A stretch of DNA of 64,000 bases, taken from positions 62,001-126,000 of the forward strand of contig NZ_FWFS01000004.1 of NCBI RefSeq assembly GCF_900172375.1. The letters are read 5' to 3'. Under the pieces are notes generated by a model. It had not been told where the DNA came from and made no database searches. It saw nothing but the letters and a program-made list of their open reading frames with translations. This DNA is from Aquimixticola soesokkakensis. GTDB taxonomy: Bacteria > Pseudomonadota > Alphaproteobacteria > Rhodobacterales > Rhodobacteraceae. A program made the position numbers and the translations under genes. Below, piece after piece: positions 9,251 through 18,600 of the stretch (the first letter of the stretch is position 1; the number at the start of each line of letters is the position of its first letter).

Positions 9251-9460
9251 ATGGCTTACGCATCGAACATCCGCACCGTTGAAACCGGTCTCCGTCTCCC
9301 CGCCCTCTTCAAGGGTCTTGGCGAGCGCTTCGCACGCTACCAAGTGTACCGCAGCACGTTGAACGAACTCAACACGCTCTCGACCCGCGAACTGGCTGAC
9401 CTCGGCATCTCGGCCGCCAACGTGCGCGCCATCGCATACCAAGCCGCTTACGGCGAATAA
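9251..9460 (+). CDS. DUF1127 small protein, CcaF1-like
   Basis: A 69-residue protein with the DUF1127 core at the C-terminal half: YRSTLNELNTLSTRELADLGIS, ending IAYQAAYGE. DUF1127 proteins are small Arg-rich proteins. In R. sphaeroides the homologue RSP_6037 (CcaF1) binds RNA, influences sRNA maturation and turnover, and is co-transcribed with the downstream CcsR sRNAs. The same arrangement is seen here: RNA hairpins with CCTCCTCCC loops begin about 10 nt after the stop. An AAGG ribosome site lies 9 nt before the ATG. The function is taken from that homologue by synteny. Confidence 0.88.
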   Translation: MAYASNIRTVETGLRLPALFKGLGERFARYQVYRSTLNELNTLSTRELADLGISAANVRAIAYQAAYGE

Positions 9461-9470
9461 GAACACCCAT

Positions 9471-9541
9471 CGGCCCCCCTCTCCTCCTCCCTGGGGCGCT
9501 GGTATAGCGACGGTCTCCTCCTCCTCCCTGAGATCGTCGCG
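9471..9541 (+). ncRNA. Cuckoo/CcsR-type RNA unit 1
   Basis: First of seven tandem two-hairpin units. Hairpin 1 (about 9472-9499) has a GCCCC/GGGGC stem. Hairpin 2 (9507-9540) has GCGACG/CGTCGC reinforced by GTCTC/GAGAT. Both loops carry CCTCCTCCC, the conserved motif of Rhodobacter CcsR RNAs. The motif resembles the anti-Shine-Dalgarno sequence at the 16S rRNA 3' end. It lies ten nt after the DUF1127 stop, probably processed from one long transcript. Confidence 0.82.
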
Positions 9542-9568
9542 CCTATAACGGGGATTGTTCCCCAGACT

Positions 9569-9641
9569 TACGGCCCTCTCTCCTCCTCCCTGAGGTCCGT
9601 ATTCAGAGCGGCGGCGCTCTCCTCCTCCCTGCGCCGCCGCC
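9569..9641 (+). ncRNA. Cuckoo/CcsR-type RNA unit 2
   Basis: Hairpin 3 (9569-9601) pairs TACGGCCCTC with GAGGTCCGTA across one mismatch. Hairpin 4 (9608-9640) has a perfect ten-pair stem GCGGCGGCGC/GCGCCGCCGC. Each loop presents CCTCCTCCC. Same architecture as unit 1: weaker 5' hairpin and GC-rich 3' hairpin. Confidence 0.83.
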
Positions 9642-9701
9642 CTCCTGATCCGGTCAACCGGTTGCTCCCTTGAACAGGTGAGCCCGCGCGACCACATAAG
9701 A

Positions 9702-9774
9702 TGCGGTCCTTCTCTCCTCCTCCCTGAGGGCCCGTATATCAGCGACAGGGTCTCCTCCTCCCTGACCCTGTCGC
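9702..9774 (+). ncRNA. Cuckoo/CcsR-type RNA unit 3
   Basis: Hairpin 5 (9704-9734) pairs CGGTCCTTC with GAGGGCCCG with one T/C mismatch. Hairpin 6 (9742-9774) is perfect, GCGACAGGGT/ACCCTGTCGC. Both loops hold CCTCCTCCC. Separated from unit 2 by a 60-nt spacer without the motif. Confidence 0.83.
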
Positions 9775-9816
9775 CTCCCCATTCGGGCACGGCCTTTGGC
9801 CTAAGACCCACAGCAG

Positions 9817-9890
9817 ATACGGCCCTCTCTCCTCCTCCCTGAGGCCCGTATATCCGGTGACAAGATCTCCTCCTCCCTGATCTTGCCGCC
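9817..9890 (+). ncRNA. Cuckoo/CcsR-type RNA unit 4
   Basis: Hairpin 7 (9817-9851) pairs ATACGGCCCTC with GAGGCCCGTAT, one C/C mismatch. Hairpin 8 (9856-9890) pairs CAAGATC with GATCTTG plus a flanking imperfect extension. CCTCCTCCC in both loops. Confidence 0.83.
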
Positions 9891-9936
9891 GCACAATCTG
9901 GGACCGCCATGCACAGTGTGGTGTGACGCCCAACCC

Positions 9937-10013
9937 TATACGGTCCTTCTCTCCTCCTCCCTGAGGGCCCGTGTATCAGCGACAGGGTCTCTCCTCCTCC
10001 CTGACCCTGTCGC
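9937..10013 (+). ncRNA. Cuckoo/CcsR-type RNA unit 5
   Basis: Hairpin 9 (9937-9976) has the same CGGTCCTTC/GAGGGCCCG stem as hairpin 5, extended by an ATA/TAT base. Hairpin 10 (9979-10013) repeats the GCGACAGGGT/ACCCTGTCGC stem of hairpin 6 with a loop two nt longer. The near-identity of units 3 and 5 points to tandem duplication within the array. Confidence 0.83.
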
Positions 10014-10060
10014 TCCAAATTCCGGCCTTCGCGCAGATGCGCCCAAGGCCCCGACGAACA

Positions 10061-10128
10061 CCGGCTCTCCTCCTCCTCCCTGAGGGTCGGCTATGTGGCA
10101 GACGCGTCCTCCTCCCTGCGTTTTCCAC
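10061..10128 (+). ncRNA. Cuckoo/CcsR-type RNA unit 6
   Basis: Hairpin 11 (10061-10090) pairs CCGGCTCTC with GAGGGTCGG including two wobble pairs. Hairpin 12 (10100-10123) is shorter, AGACGC/GCGTTT. Both still carry CCTCCTCCC. Confidence 0.75.
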
Positions 10129-10138
10129 AGAATATCAG

Positions 10139-10208
10139 GCCCACGCCCTCCCTCGTGGTCCGGACAATGAAGCGGTCGTGTCTCCTCCCTGACACGGCCG
10201 CTTTTTTG
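10139..10208 (+). ncRNA. Cuckoo-like RNA unit 7 (degenerate) with terminator
   Basis: Hairpin 13 (10141-10158) has CCACG/CGTGG around a shortened CCCTCCCT loop. Hairpin 14 (10172-10201) has an eleven-position stem GCGGTCGTGTC/GACACGGCCGC around TCCTCCCT. Six T residues follow at once, so the last unit doubles as the intrinsic terminator of the whole operon. The loops have lost the full CCTCCTCCC. Confidence 0.72.
10172..10207 (+). terminator. Intrinsic terminator of the DUF1127-cuckoo RNA operon
   Basis: An 11-position GC-rich stem is followed directly by TTTTTT (10202-10207). It ends the array just before the 3' end of the convergent uvrD gene. A further inverted repeat, TTTTTTGTGG with CCACAAAAAA, spans 10202-10236 and may serve both directions. 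Confidence 0.85.
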
Positions 10209-10300
10209 TGGGCCCAAGCGATTGGCCACAAAAAAGGCCACCAAACCGGCAGCCCTTTTCAGTCACATCTGGCGATTTGCCCACCGGCACCAAGAACGCG

Positions 10301-12721
10301 CTAGAACGGTACATCGCCCGCGCTTGCCGCATCCACGACGAATTTCGCCACCAGTTTCTTGGGGCCGGCACGGTCGAATTCGATCAACAGCTTGTCGCCC
10401 TCGACCTCCATCACCTCGCCATAGCCGAATTTTTGATGGAACACGCGGTCGCCAATGCCAAAGCTGCTGACGGCTTTCATGTCGATCACCATATCGCGCG
10501 CCTGTGAGGGGGTCGTTTTTGCACGCGCGCGCGCGGCTTGCTGGCTGCGCTCTTGCAACCGCTTCCAGCCCGGAGACTCATAGACATCGGCCTTGGCAAC
10601 GCGGCTTTCGAAACTGCTGCTGGTTTGCGGCGCGGCGGCGCCATAGCCCCCGCCGTACAAGCCCGGCGGCGTGAGCACATCAACATGATCCTCGGGCAAC
10701 TCGTCGATAAAGCGCGAGGGCAGCTGACTTTGCCACTGACCGTAAACCCGACGGTTGCCCGCAAAGGAAATCGTGCAGACCTCCTCGGCGCGGGTGATGC
10801 CGACATAGGCCAAACGGCGCTCTTCCTCGAGGCCCTTCTGGCCGCTTTCATCCATCGAGCGCTGGCTCGGGAACAGGCCCTCTTCCCATCCGGGAAGGAA
10901 AACAGCGGGGAATTCCAACCCCTTGGCCCCGTGCAGCGTCATCAACGTGACCTTTTCGCCCGCCTCTTCGCTTTCGTTGTCCATGATCAGCGCGACGTGT
11001 TCCAGAAACCCGCCCAGGTTTTCGAACTGTTCCAGCGCCTTGACCAATTCCTTGAGGTTTTCAAGACGCCCCGGCGCTTCGGGGGTTTTGTCATTGAGCC
11101 ACATCGTCGTGTAGCCACTTTCGTCCAAAATCTGCTCGGCCAGCTCGACAGGGCCGATACCGGCCTCCCCCGCCAAGCCGGACCAGCGATCCAGATCCGC
11201 AAGCAACTGGGCGATCGACCCCTTGGCCTTGCCTTTCAACACGCCGCCCTCGACCGCCAGGCGCGCGCCTTCTTTCAGCGCCACGCCATTGCTGCGCGCC
11301 ATATGCTGGATGTCTTGCATCGCCTTGCCGCCAACCCCGCGTTTGGGCGTGTTGACGATCCGCTCAAAGGCCAGATCGTCCTCGGGCGACATCACCACGC
11401 GAAAATACCCCATCGCATCGCGAATCTCGAGACGTTCGTAAAACCGTGGCCCGCCGATCACGCGATACGGCAGGCCGATGGTCAAAAACCTGTCCTCAAA
11501 GGCGCGCATCTGATGCGAGGCGCGCACGAGAATGGCCATGGAATCAAGGCCGAAGGGAGTCATCCCGCGCGTGCCCGATTGCATGGCTTCGATTTCTTCA
11601 CCGATCCAACGCGCCTCTTCCTCGCCATCCCAATGGCCGATCAAGCGGACCTTCTCGCCATCCGGCGTGGCCGTCCAAAGCGTCTTGCCCAAGCGCCCCG
11701 AATTGCCTTCGATCACGGCAGAGGCCGCGGCCAGAATATGCGGGGTCGAACGGTAGTTCTGTTCCAGACGCACGACTTTCGCCCCCGGAAAATCCTTTTC
11801 AAAGCGCAGGATGTTGCCAACCTCGGCGCCGCGCCAGCCGTAGATCGACTGGTCGTCATCGCCCACGCAGCAAATATTCTTGTGCCCCGAAGCCAGCAGA
11901 CGCAGCCACATGTACTGCGCGACGTTGGTATCCTGATACTCGTCCACCAGCAAAAAGCGGAACCGGCGCTGGTAATCGGCGAGCAGGTCGGGATGGGCCT
12001 GAAAAATCGTGACCATATGCAACAAAAGGTCGCCAAAGTCACAGGCGTTGAGCGTCTTCAACCGCGCCTGATACGCCTTGTAGAGGTCCAGCGCATGGCC
12101 GTTAAACGCCGCCTGTTCGCCGCTTGGCACTTTCGCAGGGGTCCAGGCGCGGTTTTTCCACGCATCGATGATTCCCGCCAATTGGCGCGCAGGCCAGCGT
12201 TTTTCGTCGATATTGGCGGCAGAAATCACCTGTTTGAGCAGGCGGATCACATCATCGCTGTCGAGAATGGTGAAATTTGATTTCAGCCCGACAAGTTCGG
12301 CGTGACGGCGCAACTGCTTCACACAGACCGAATGGAAGGTGCCCAGCCAAGGCATGCCCTCGATGGTTTCGCCCATCAGTCCCGCAACACGTGTTTTCAT
12401 CTCGCGCGCGGCCTTGTTGGTAAAGGTCACCGCCAGAATTTCATGGGGACGCGCGCGCCCCGTGTTCAACAGATGCGCAATGCGGCAGGTCAGCGCCTTG
12501 GTTTTGCCGGTGCCTGCCCCTGCAAGCATCAAGACGGGACCATCCAGCGCTTCGACCGCCGCGCGTTGCGCGGTATTGAGCCCCTCAAGATAGTCCATCT
12601 GCGCTGTGGGCCGCGCATGACCCATCGCCCGCTGACTGAGGGAGAGACCTCGGGCGGGTTCAGCGGCGGAATGCGGGCGGGCTGCCGCCTCGAAGGCGTC
12701 TTCTTCGTTGTAACTGCTCAT
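10301..12721 (-). CDS. uvrD: UvrD/PcrA-type 3'-5' DNA helicase
   Basis: Superfamily 1A helicase used in nucleotide-excision and mismatch repair. The P-loop GAGTGKT is at 68-74, motif II reads DEYQDTN at 260-266, with QNYRS, the LMTLHGAKGLEFPAVFLPG motif and the RLAYVGITRAEE arginine-finger motif further on. The ~40-residue N-terminal extension is polar and variable. The C-terminal ~60 residues (FGIGDRVFHQKFGYGEVMEVEGDKLLIEF) form the Tudor-like domain of PcrA/UvrD. 806 aa. It stands alone, convergent with the RNA operon. Confidence 0.95.
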   Translation of the reverse strand: MSSYNEEDAFEAAARPHSAAEPARGLSLSQRAMGHARPTAQMDYLEGLNTAQRAAVEALDGPVLMLAGAGTGKTKALTCRIAHLLNTGRARPHEILAVTFTNKAAREMKTRVAGLMGETIEGMPWLGTFHSVCVKQLRRHAELVGLKSNFTILDSDDVIRLLKQVISAANIDEKRWPARQLAGIIDAWKNRAWTPAKVPSGEQAAFNGHALDLYKAYQARLKTLNACDFGDLLLHMVTIFQAHPDLLADYQRRFRFLLVDEYQDTNVAQYMWLRLLASGHKNICCVGDDDQSIYGWRGAEVGNILRFEKDFPGAKVVRLEQNYRSTPHILAAASAVIEGNSGRLGKTLWTATPDGEKVRLIGHWDGEEEARWIGEEIEAMQSGTRGMTPFGLDSMAILVRASHQMRAFEDRFLTIGLPYRVIGGPRFYERLEIRDAMGYFRVVMSPEDDLAFERIVNTPKRGVGGKAMQDIQHMARSNGVALKEGARLAVEGGVLKGKAKGSIAQLLADLDRWSGLAGEAGIGPVELAEQILDESGYTTMWLNDKTPEAPGRLENLKELVKALEQFENLGGFLEHVALIMDNESEEAGEKVTLMTLHGAKGLEFPAVFLPGWEEGLFPSQRSMDESGQKGLEEERRLAYVGITRAEEVCTISFAGNRRVYGQWQSQLPSRFIDELPEDHVDVLTPPGLYGGGYGAAAPQTSSSFESRVAKADVYESPGWKRLQERSQQAARARAKTTPSQARDMVIDMKAVSSFGIGDRVFHQKFGYGEVMEVEGDKLLIEFDRAGPKKLVAKFVVDAASAGDVPF

Positions 12722-12870
12722 TGGGCCAGTCTAGCCAATCGCGCGCGCCAGCGGAAGATCGTTCTTGAAACGTTCTCGCCTCTTTTGCCGCTTTCCCGGT
12801 GATTTTCGCGTGATAGCCCCCATCCCCCAAGATCAGCCAGCCCCGCGCCGCAGCACAGTGCAGCCCCGCC

Positions 12871-13479
12871 CTACTGCGGATCGCCCACCGCCGCGCTGAC
12901 ATTGCTGGCATATTTCCGGAACAGCCGTGAAAACGTGGCGATATCCTGCGGCTCCCAGTCCTCGAACAGCCCCCCGACAAAGCGCCACTTGATGGCGCGG
13001 AATTTATCAAGCGCGGCGCTGCCCGCATCCGACAGCGAGAGAATCGATTTGCGCCCGTCATTTTGCGACGGCACCCGCGCCACCAACCCTTTGGAGACCA
13101 GATCGCTGACAATGCGCGATGCACGCGACGGGTCGATGGCCAGTTCCTCGGCGACAAGGCCGATGGTGGGCTCCATCGGCTTGGGGCGCGCAATACCGCA
13201 TTTGATTCGCAAGATCGCGATCAGCCCCTGAAAGGCCGCAAGTTCCAACTCGATACCGGTTTTCGCCGCAAGAAGGGGGAAAATCTCGCCGCGCTGGACG
13301 ATGCGAAACCATTGGAAATAGGCCACATCGAAGTCCATCAAGGCCGCAGCACTGCCCGCATCAAACCCCAGTTCCAGCAATTGGTCCCGCACAACGGCCT
13401 GCGGATCGGCGTTTTGCGCGCCGCCGGTTTTATGATCAATTGGATCTGGGATGTGCGACATCTTGCTGTTTTTCTGCAT
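12871..13479 (-). CDS. MarR-family winged-helix regulator
   Basis: About 202 residues with a central winged helix typical of MarR: LVAEELAIDPSRASRIVSDLVSKGLVARVPSQNDGRKSILSLSDAG. A frame is open to 13530, but the ATG at 13479 follows an AAGGATGG ribosome site and is preferred. It is divergent from a DHA2 efflux pump with operator-like repeats between them, so it probably represses that pump and itself. No ligand can be inferred. Confidence 0.87.
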   Translation of the reverse strand: MQKNSKMSHIPDPIDHKTGGAQNADPQAVVRDQLLELGFDAGSAAALMDFDVAYFQWFRIVQRGEIFPLLAAKTGIELELAAFQGLIAILRIKCGIARPKPMEPTIGLVAEELAIDPSRASRIVSDLVSKGLVARVPSQNDGRKSILSLSDAGSAALDKFRAIKWRFVGGLFEDWEPQDIATFSRLFRKYASNVSAAVGDPQ

Positions 13480-13543
13480 AATCTTGCCATCCTTCGTCTC
13501 ATGCGGGGCAGCTTTGTGATGGCATTGCAAATATCCATGAGCG

Positions 13544-13599
13544 TGTCAATTGCATGACATCAACATTTATATGCTAAAATCAATTGCGTGACGTTGACA
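13544..13599. promoter_or_regulatory. Operator-like direct repeats between marR-type gene and efflux gene
   Basis: Two 20-bp direct repeats start TCAATTGC at 13546 and 13580 and match at 16 of 20 positions, 34 bp apart. The first lies inside a dyad TGTCA-N6-TGACA at 13544-13559. Position in the divergent intergenic region suggests MarR-type operators overlapping both promoters. Inferred. Confidence 0.5.
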
Positions 13600-13715
13600 C
13601 ATAAATAGCAGCGCAATAGATACTGGCTGACCAACACCCGCCCGCGCATGGCGCGGGTCCCCAAGACGACGCTGCCCGCCCCAAGCGCGCCCAGCACCAC
13701 ATCCGGAGCAAGTCC

Positions 13716-15299
13716 TTGCCTGCATCTTCCCCAGCCACCCCGCCCGTCCTGACCGCAGGCGCGCGGATCGAGGCCCAAAAAGCCGCCCTCACCCAAGCCC
13801 CCAAAACCGACCCCGGTGAAAGCCGCGTCGGCGTGGTCATCGGCTCGGTCGCGGTGCTCATGCTTTTGGCCGCCCTCGATCAGACCATCGTGTCCACCGC
13901 CCTGCCCACCATCGTCGCCGATCTCGGCGGCCTGGATCACCTCAGCTGGGTGGTCACCGCCTATATGCTCGCCTCGACCGTGGTTGCGCCGCTCTATGGC
14001 AAACTCGGTGATCTCTACGGGCGGCGCACCATCGTCATTTTCGCCGTTTGCGTGTTCTTGCTCGGGTCGATGCTCTGCGGTGTTGCCAATTCCATGACCT
14101 TTCTCATTCTCGCCCGCGCCCTCCAGGGGCTTGGCGGCGGCGGGCTGTTTGTTCTTGCCCTCTCGATCATCGGCGATGTGATTCCCCCCCGTGAACGTGG
14201 CAAGGTTCAGGGTGTGTTTGCGGGCGTCTTTGGCGTGGCCTCTGTGGCTGGACCGCTGCTGGGCGGCTGGTTCGTGCAGGCGCTGAGCTGGCACTGGATT
14301 TTCTTTGTGAACCTGCCCTTCGGCATACTGGCTCTGGCCGGTTTCATCTTCGGGTTTCGGGCCAACCCCGAGCGCGTGTCGCATAAAATCGACTACGCAG
14401 GGGCGCTTGCCCTGTCGGTCACGCTGGCGGGGATCGTGCTGGTGACCTCGCTGGGCGGCTCGACGCTGGCCTTTAGCGATCCCGTTCTGCTTGCCATTCT
14501 TGCTGCGGCCCTCCTTGGCTTCCTTGCCTTCATCCTTGCCGAACGCCGCGCAGTCGAGCCGGTTCTGCCGCTTGATCTGTTTAAAAACAACGTGTTCCTC
14601 GTGACATCCATCGTCTCGTTGCTGTCGGGGGCCATGATGTTCGGCGCATTGACCTATATTCCGATCTACCTGCAGATCGCCAAGGGCACCACGCCGACAC
14701 AATCGGGCCTGCAACTGATTTCCATGACCTTCGGCATCCTCACCGCGTCCAATATCGCCGGTCGCTACATGGGCAAGACCGGCAAATACAAGGCGCTGCC
14801 GATCATCGGCTTTACCTTGGGGCTCGTCGCGATGCTGATGCTCACGCAGCTCGATGCCAGCACCTCCTCGCCGTATCTGTGGGGCGCTTTGCTGTTGCTC
14901 GGCGCTGGCATGGGGTCGATTTTTCCGGTCGTCACCACCGCCGTACAAAACGCCGTCCCCAAAAACCGTCTGGGCACGGCAACCGCTGCGGGTTTGATGT
15001 TTCGTCAGGTCGGCGGCTCGGTGGCGGTGGCGTTTTTCGGCGCGCTCTTTGCGGTACGCATGGCCGCAAGCATGGGCGGATCGGGCGAGTCCGCCGCTCT
15101 TGGCAATGTCGCAGAGCTGGGTCCGCAGATGATCAGCGGCCTCTCCGCGCAAGCACAGGCAGCCCTTGCGGCCAATGTGTCGGGCGCGTTGCACCCGATC
15201 TATTACATCACGGCTGTTCTTTGTGCATTGGGCCTCGCTATGTCCTTTTTTCTGAAAGAAATTCCGCTGACCAACCGTCACGTGCCCAAGGGCGAATGA
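13716..15299 (+). CDS. DHA2-family MFS drug/H+ antiporter
   Basis: Inner-membrane proton-driven efflux pump of the 14-helix DHA2 (EmrB/QacA-like) type, 527 aa. The first helix contains LDQTIVSTALPTIV, followed by the loop GKLGDLYGRR (MFS motif A), RALQGLGGGGLFVLA (motif B) and FGVASVAGPLLGGW (motif C). The start is a TTG with GGAG 7 nt upstream; the first in-frame ATG would cut into helix 1. It is followed by an intrinsic terminator and is probably controlled by the divergent MarR protein. The substrate is unknown. Confidence 0.9.
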   Translation: MPASSPATPPVLTAGARIEAQKAALTQAPKTDPGESRVGVVIGSVAVLMLLAALDQTIVSTALPTIVADLGGLDHLSWVVTAYMLASTVVAPLYGKLGDLYGRRTIVIFAVCVFLLGSMLCGVANSMTFLILARALQGLGGGGLFVLALSIIGDVIPPRERGKVQGVFAGVFGVASVAGPLLGGWFVQALSWHWIFFVNLPFGILALAGFIFGFRANPERVSHKIDYAGALALSVTLAGIVLVTSLGGSTLAFSDPVLLAILAAALLGFLAFILAERRAVEPVLPLDLFKNNVFLVTSIVSLLSGAMMFGALTYIPIYLQIAKGTTPTQSGLQLISMTFGILTASNIAGRYMGKTGKYKALPIIGFTLGLVAMLMLTQLDASTSSPYLWGALLLLGAGMGSIFPVVTTAVQNAVPKNRLGTATAAGLMFRQVGGSVAVAFFGALFAVRMAASMGGSGESAALGNVAELGPQMISGLSAQAQAALAANVSGALHPIYYITAVLCALGLAMSFFLKEIPLTNRHVPKGE

Positions 15300-15371
15300 G
15301 ACCGGCACACGGCGGTTTTTGCGGCGCAATCGCCACGACGTGACACCCAAAAACCACAGTTTGCACAGCAG

Positions 15372-15399
15372 AGAGGGGGCTTTTCGGTCCCCTCTTTTG
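15372..15399 (+). terminator. Intrinsic terminator after the MFS gene
   Basis: The stem AGAGGGG (15372-15378) pairs with CCCCTCT (15389-15395), with TTTT following at 15395-15398. Located 73 nt after the MFS stop. Confidence 0.75.
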
Positions 15400-15682
15400 T
15401 TTCTGCAAGACCTTCCCCCACGAGAACCGCGCCAAAGCTTTATTTTCGCAAAGCCGCTTTGCAGGGGCTGCACCCTGTTAGCGCAAACATTTTCTTTGCA
15501 AATGTAAAAAAATCGATTTTACTGCACTGCAGAAACCCGTAGCCTGATCAGGTAGCCCCGCGCCGCGTGATCGGGCGTGCGGGTATTTCAGGGTTACGCG
15601 CGGCAGCCGTGCCATGCGTCCCTGAGGGAGAAGCGTCACCAGTCACGGCGGCGCGAACGGGCGGACGACAAAGGGGATTTCT
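15400..15682 (+). promoter_or_regulatory. Upstream region of pyruvate carboxylase
   Basis: Non-coding leader of pyc. An AT-rich dyad GTAAAA-N7-TTTTAC at about 15505-15523 is operator-like. The pyc ribosome site AAAGGGG lies just before its ATG. With the terminator before it, the stretch 15300-15682 holds no gene. Confidence 0.4.
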
Positions 15683-18600
15683 ATGCCAGATTTCAACAAG
15701 ATTCTCATCGCAAACCGAGGCGAGATCGCGATCCGCGTGATGCGCGCTGCCAACGAGATGGGAAAGAAAACCGTCGCCGTCTATGCCGAAGAGGACAAGC
15801 TGTCGCTGCACCGCTTCAAATCGGATGAGGCCTATAAAATCGGCGAGGGGCTGGGACCGGTCGCGGCCTATCTGTCGATTGAGGAAATCATCCGCGTTGC
15901 CAAAATGTGCGGCGCCGATGCGATCCACCCGGGCTACGGGCTTTTGTCGGAAAACCCTGATTTTGTCGATGCCTGCACCAACGCGGGTATCACCTTTATC
16001 GGCCCGCGCGCCGAGACGATGCGCGCGCTTGGCGATAAAGCCTCCGCACGGCGCGTGGCGATCGAGGCGGGCGTGCCCGTCATCCCCGCGACCCAAGTGC
16101 TGGGCGATGATTTCGACGCCATCAAAAAGGAAGCGGCCGAGGTCGGCTATCCGCTCATGCTCAAGGCCAGCTGGGGCGGCGGCGGGCGCGGGATGCGTCC
16201 GATCAATTCCGAGGACGAGCTGGTCGAGAAGGTCAAAGAGGGGCGGCGCGAGGCCGAAGCGGCCTTTGGCAACGGCGAGGGTTATCTGGAAAAGATGATT
16301 CTCAAGGCCCGCCACGTCGAGGTGCAGATCCTTGGCGACAAGATGGGCAATATCTACCACCTTTACGAGCGCGATTGCTCAGTGCAGCGGCGCAACCAGA
16401 AAGTGGTCGAGCGCGCACCCGCCCCCTATCTGTCGCCCGCCCAGCGCGAGGAAATCTGTAACCTCGGCAAGAAAGTCTGTGAACATGTCGGCTATGAATG
16501 CGCCGGCACCGTCGAATTCCTGATGGATATGGCCACCGGCAAGTTCTATTTCATCGAGGTGAACCCGCGCGTTCAGGTCGAGCACACCGTGACCGAGGAA
16601 GTCACCGGCATCGACATCGTGCGTGCCCAGATCCTGATCGCGGAAGGCAAATCGCTGACCGAGGCCACGGGCGTGCCGTCGCAATATGATGTCGAGCTGT
16701 CGGGCCATGCGCTGCAGTGCCGCGTGACCACCGAGGACCCGACCAACAACTTCATCCCCGATTACGGCCGCATCACCACCTACCGCTCGGCCACGGGCAT
16801 GGGCATCCGTCTGGATGGCGGCACCGCCTATTCGGGCGCTGTGATCACCCGCTATTACGACAGCCTGCTGACCAAGGTCACGGCCTGGGCACCCACGCCC
16901 GAGGCGGCGATTGCCCGCATGGACCGCGCTTTGCGCGAATTCCGCATCCGCGGCGTGAGCACCAACATCGACTTCGTGATCAACCTGCTCAAACATCCCG
17001 TCTTTTTGAACTACGAATACCACACCAAATTCATCGACGAGACGCCCGCGCTGTTTGATTTCCGCCCCCGTCAGGACCGCGCGACCAAACTGTTGCACTA
17101 CCTTGCCGATGTGACCGTCAACGGCCACCCCGAAACCAAGGACCGTCCCCTGCCCGCGGCCGACGCCAAAATGCCCGTCGCGCCCACGCCCCAAGCGGAA
17201 CTGACGCAGGTGCCCGCAGGCACGCGCCAACTGCTTGACTCCAAAGGCCCCAAAGCGGTGGCCGACTGGATGCTGGCGCAAAAGCAACTGTTGATGACCG
17301 ACACCACGATGCGCGACGGGCACCAGTCCCTGCTGGCCACCCGCATGCGCTCGATCGACATGATCCGCGTGGCGCCGGCCTATGCGGCGAACCTCAGCCA
17401 GCTCTATTCGGTGGAATGCTGGGGCGGCGCGACCTTTGATGTGGCCTATCGCTTTTTGCAGGAATGCCCGTGGCAGCGCCTGCGCGACATCCGCGCCAAA
17501 CTGCCCAATGTGATGACACAGATGCTGCTGCGCGCCTCCAACGGCGTGGGCTATACCAACTATCCCGACAATGTTGTGCAAAGCTTTGTCGCCCAAGCCG
17601 CCACCAGCGGCGTCGATGTGTTCCGCGTCTTTGACAGCCTCAACTGGGTGGAAAACATGCGCGTGGCGATGGATGCGGTGATCGAAAGCGGCAAAATCTG
17701 TGAGGGCACGATTTGCTACACGGGCGATCTGCTTGATCCCACGCGGCCCAAATACAACCTGAAATACTACGTCGACATGGGCAAACAGCTGCGCGATGCC
17801 GGCGCCCATGTGCTGGGCCTCAAGGATATGGCGGGGCTACTCAAACCCACACAGGCCGGTGCGCTGGTCAAGGCCCTCAAGGAAGAGGTCGGCTTGCCGA
17901 TCCACTTCCACACTCATGACACCTCGGGCATCGCGGGCGCCACCATTCTGGCCGCCGCGCAAGCAGGCGTTGATGCCGTGGATGCGGCCATGGATGCCTT
18001 TGCGGGCGGCACTTCGCAGCCCTGCCTTGGCTCCATCGTCGAATCCCTGCGCTTTACGGAGCGCAACACCGGCCTCGACATCGGCGCGGTGCGCGAGATT
18101 TCCAACTACTGGGAACATGTGCGCCACCAATATGCGGCGTTTGAATCGGGCCTCGAAGCGCCCGCTTCCGAGGTCTACCTGCACGAAATGCCCGGTGGCC
18201 AATTCACCAACCTCAAAGCCCAGGCCCGCTCGCTTGGTCTTGAGGATCGCTGGCATGAGGTGGCGCAGGCCTATGCGGATGCCAACCAGATTTTTGGCGA
18301 CATCGTCAAAGTGACCCCCTCCTCCAAAGTGGTCGGGGATATGGCGCTGATGATGGTTGCCCAAGGGCTGACCCGCAAACAGGTCGAAGATGCTGAAACC
18401 GACGTGGCCTTCCCCGACTCGGTTGCTGACATGATGCGCGGCAACCTCGGTCAGCCGCCGGGTGGTTTCCCTGCGGGCATCGTCAACAAGGTGCTCAAGG
18501 GCGACAAGCCCAATACCGAGCGCCCCGGCAAACACCTGCCGGCGGTGGATCTGGAAGGCACCCGCGCCGAACTTGCGGCCAAACTGGGTGTGGAGATCGA

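Noticed and set aside
9185-10018. 277-codon minus-strand frame with repeats such as GPSGRRREGP
   Set aside because: It runs antisense across the hairpin array; the peptide repeats simply translate the repeated CCTCCTCCC loops, and no ribosome site or family match exists.
9471-10208. Possible CRISPR array because of evenly repeated CTCCTCCTCCC
   Set aside because: The repeated core is only ~12 nt, each copy lies in the loop of its own complementary stem, spacers are not of constant length, and no cas genes are present.
13560-15473. 637-codon minus-strand frame
   Set aside because: Antisense shadow of the DHA2 transporter, whose motifs and ribosome site are clear on the plus strand.
16379-17809. 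Long minus-strand frames opposite pyruvate carboxylase
   Set aside because: Antisense to an unmistakable 1148-aa pyc; composition is typical of GC-rich third-position shadows.
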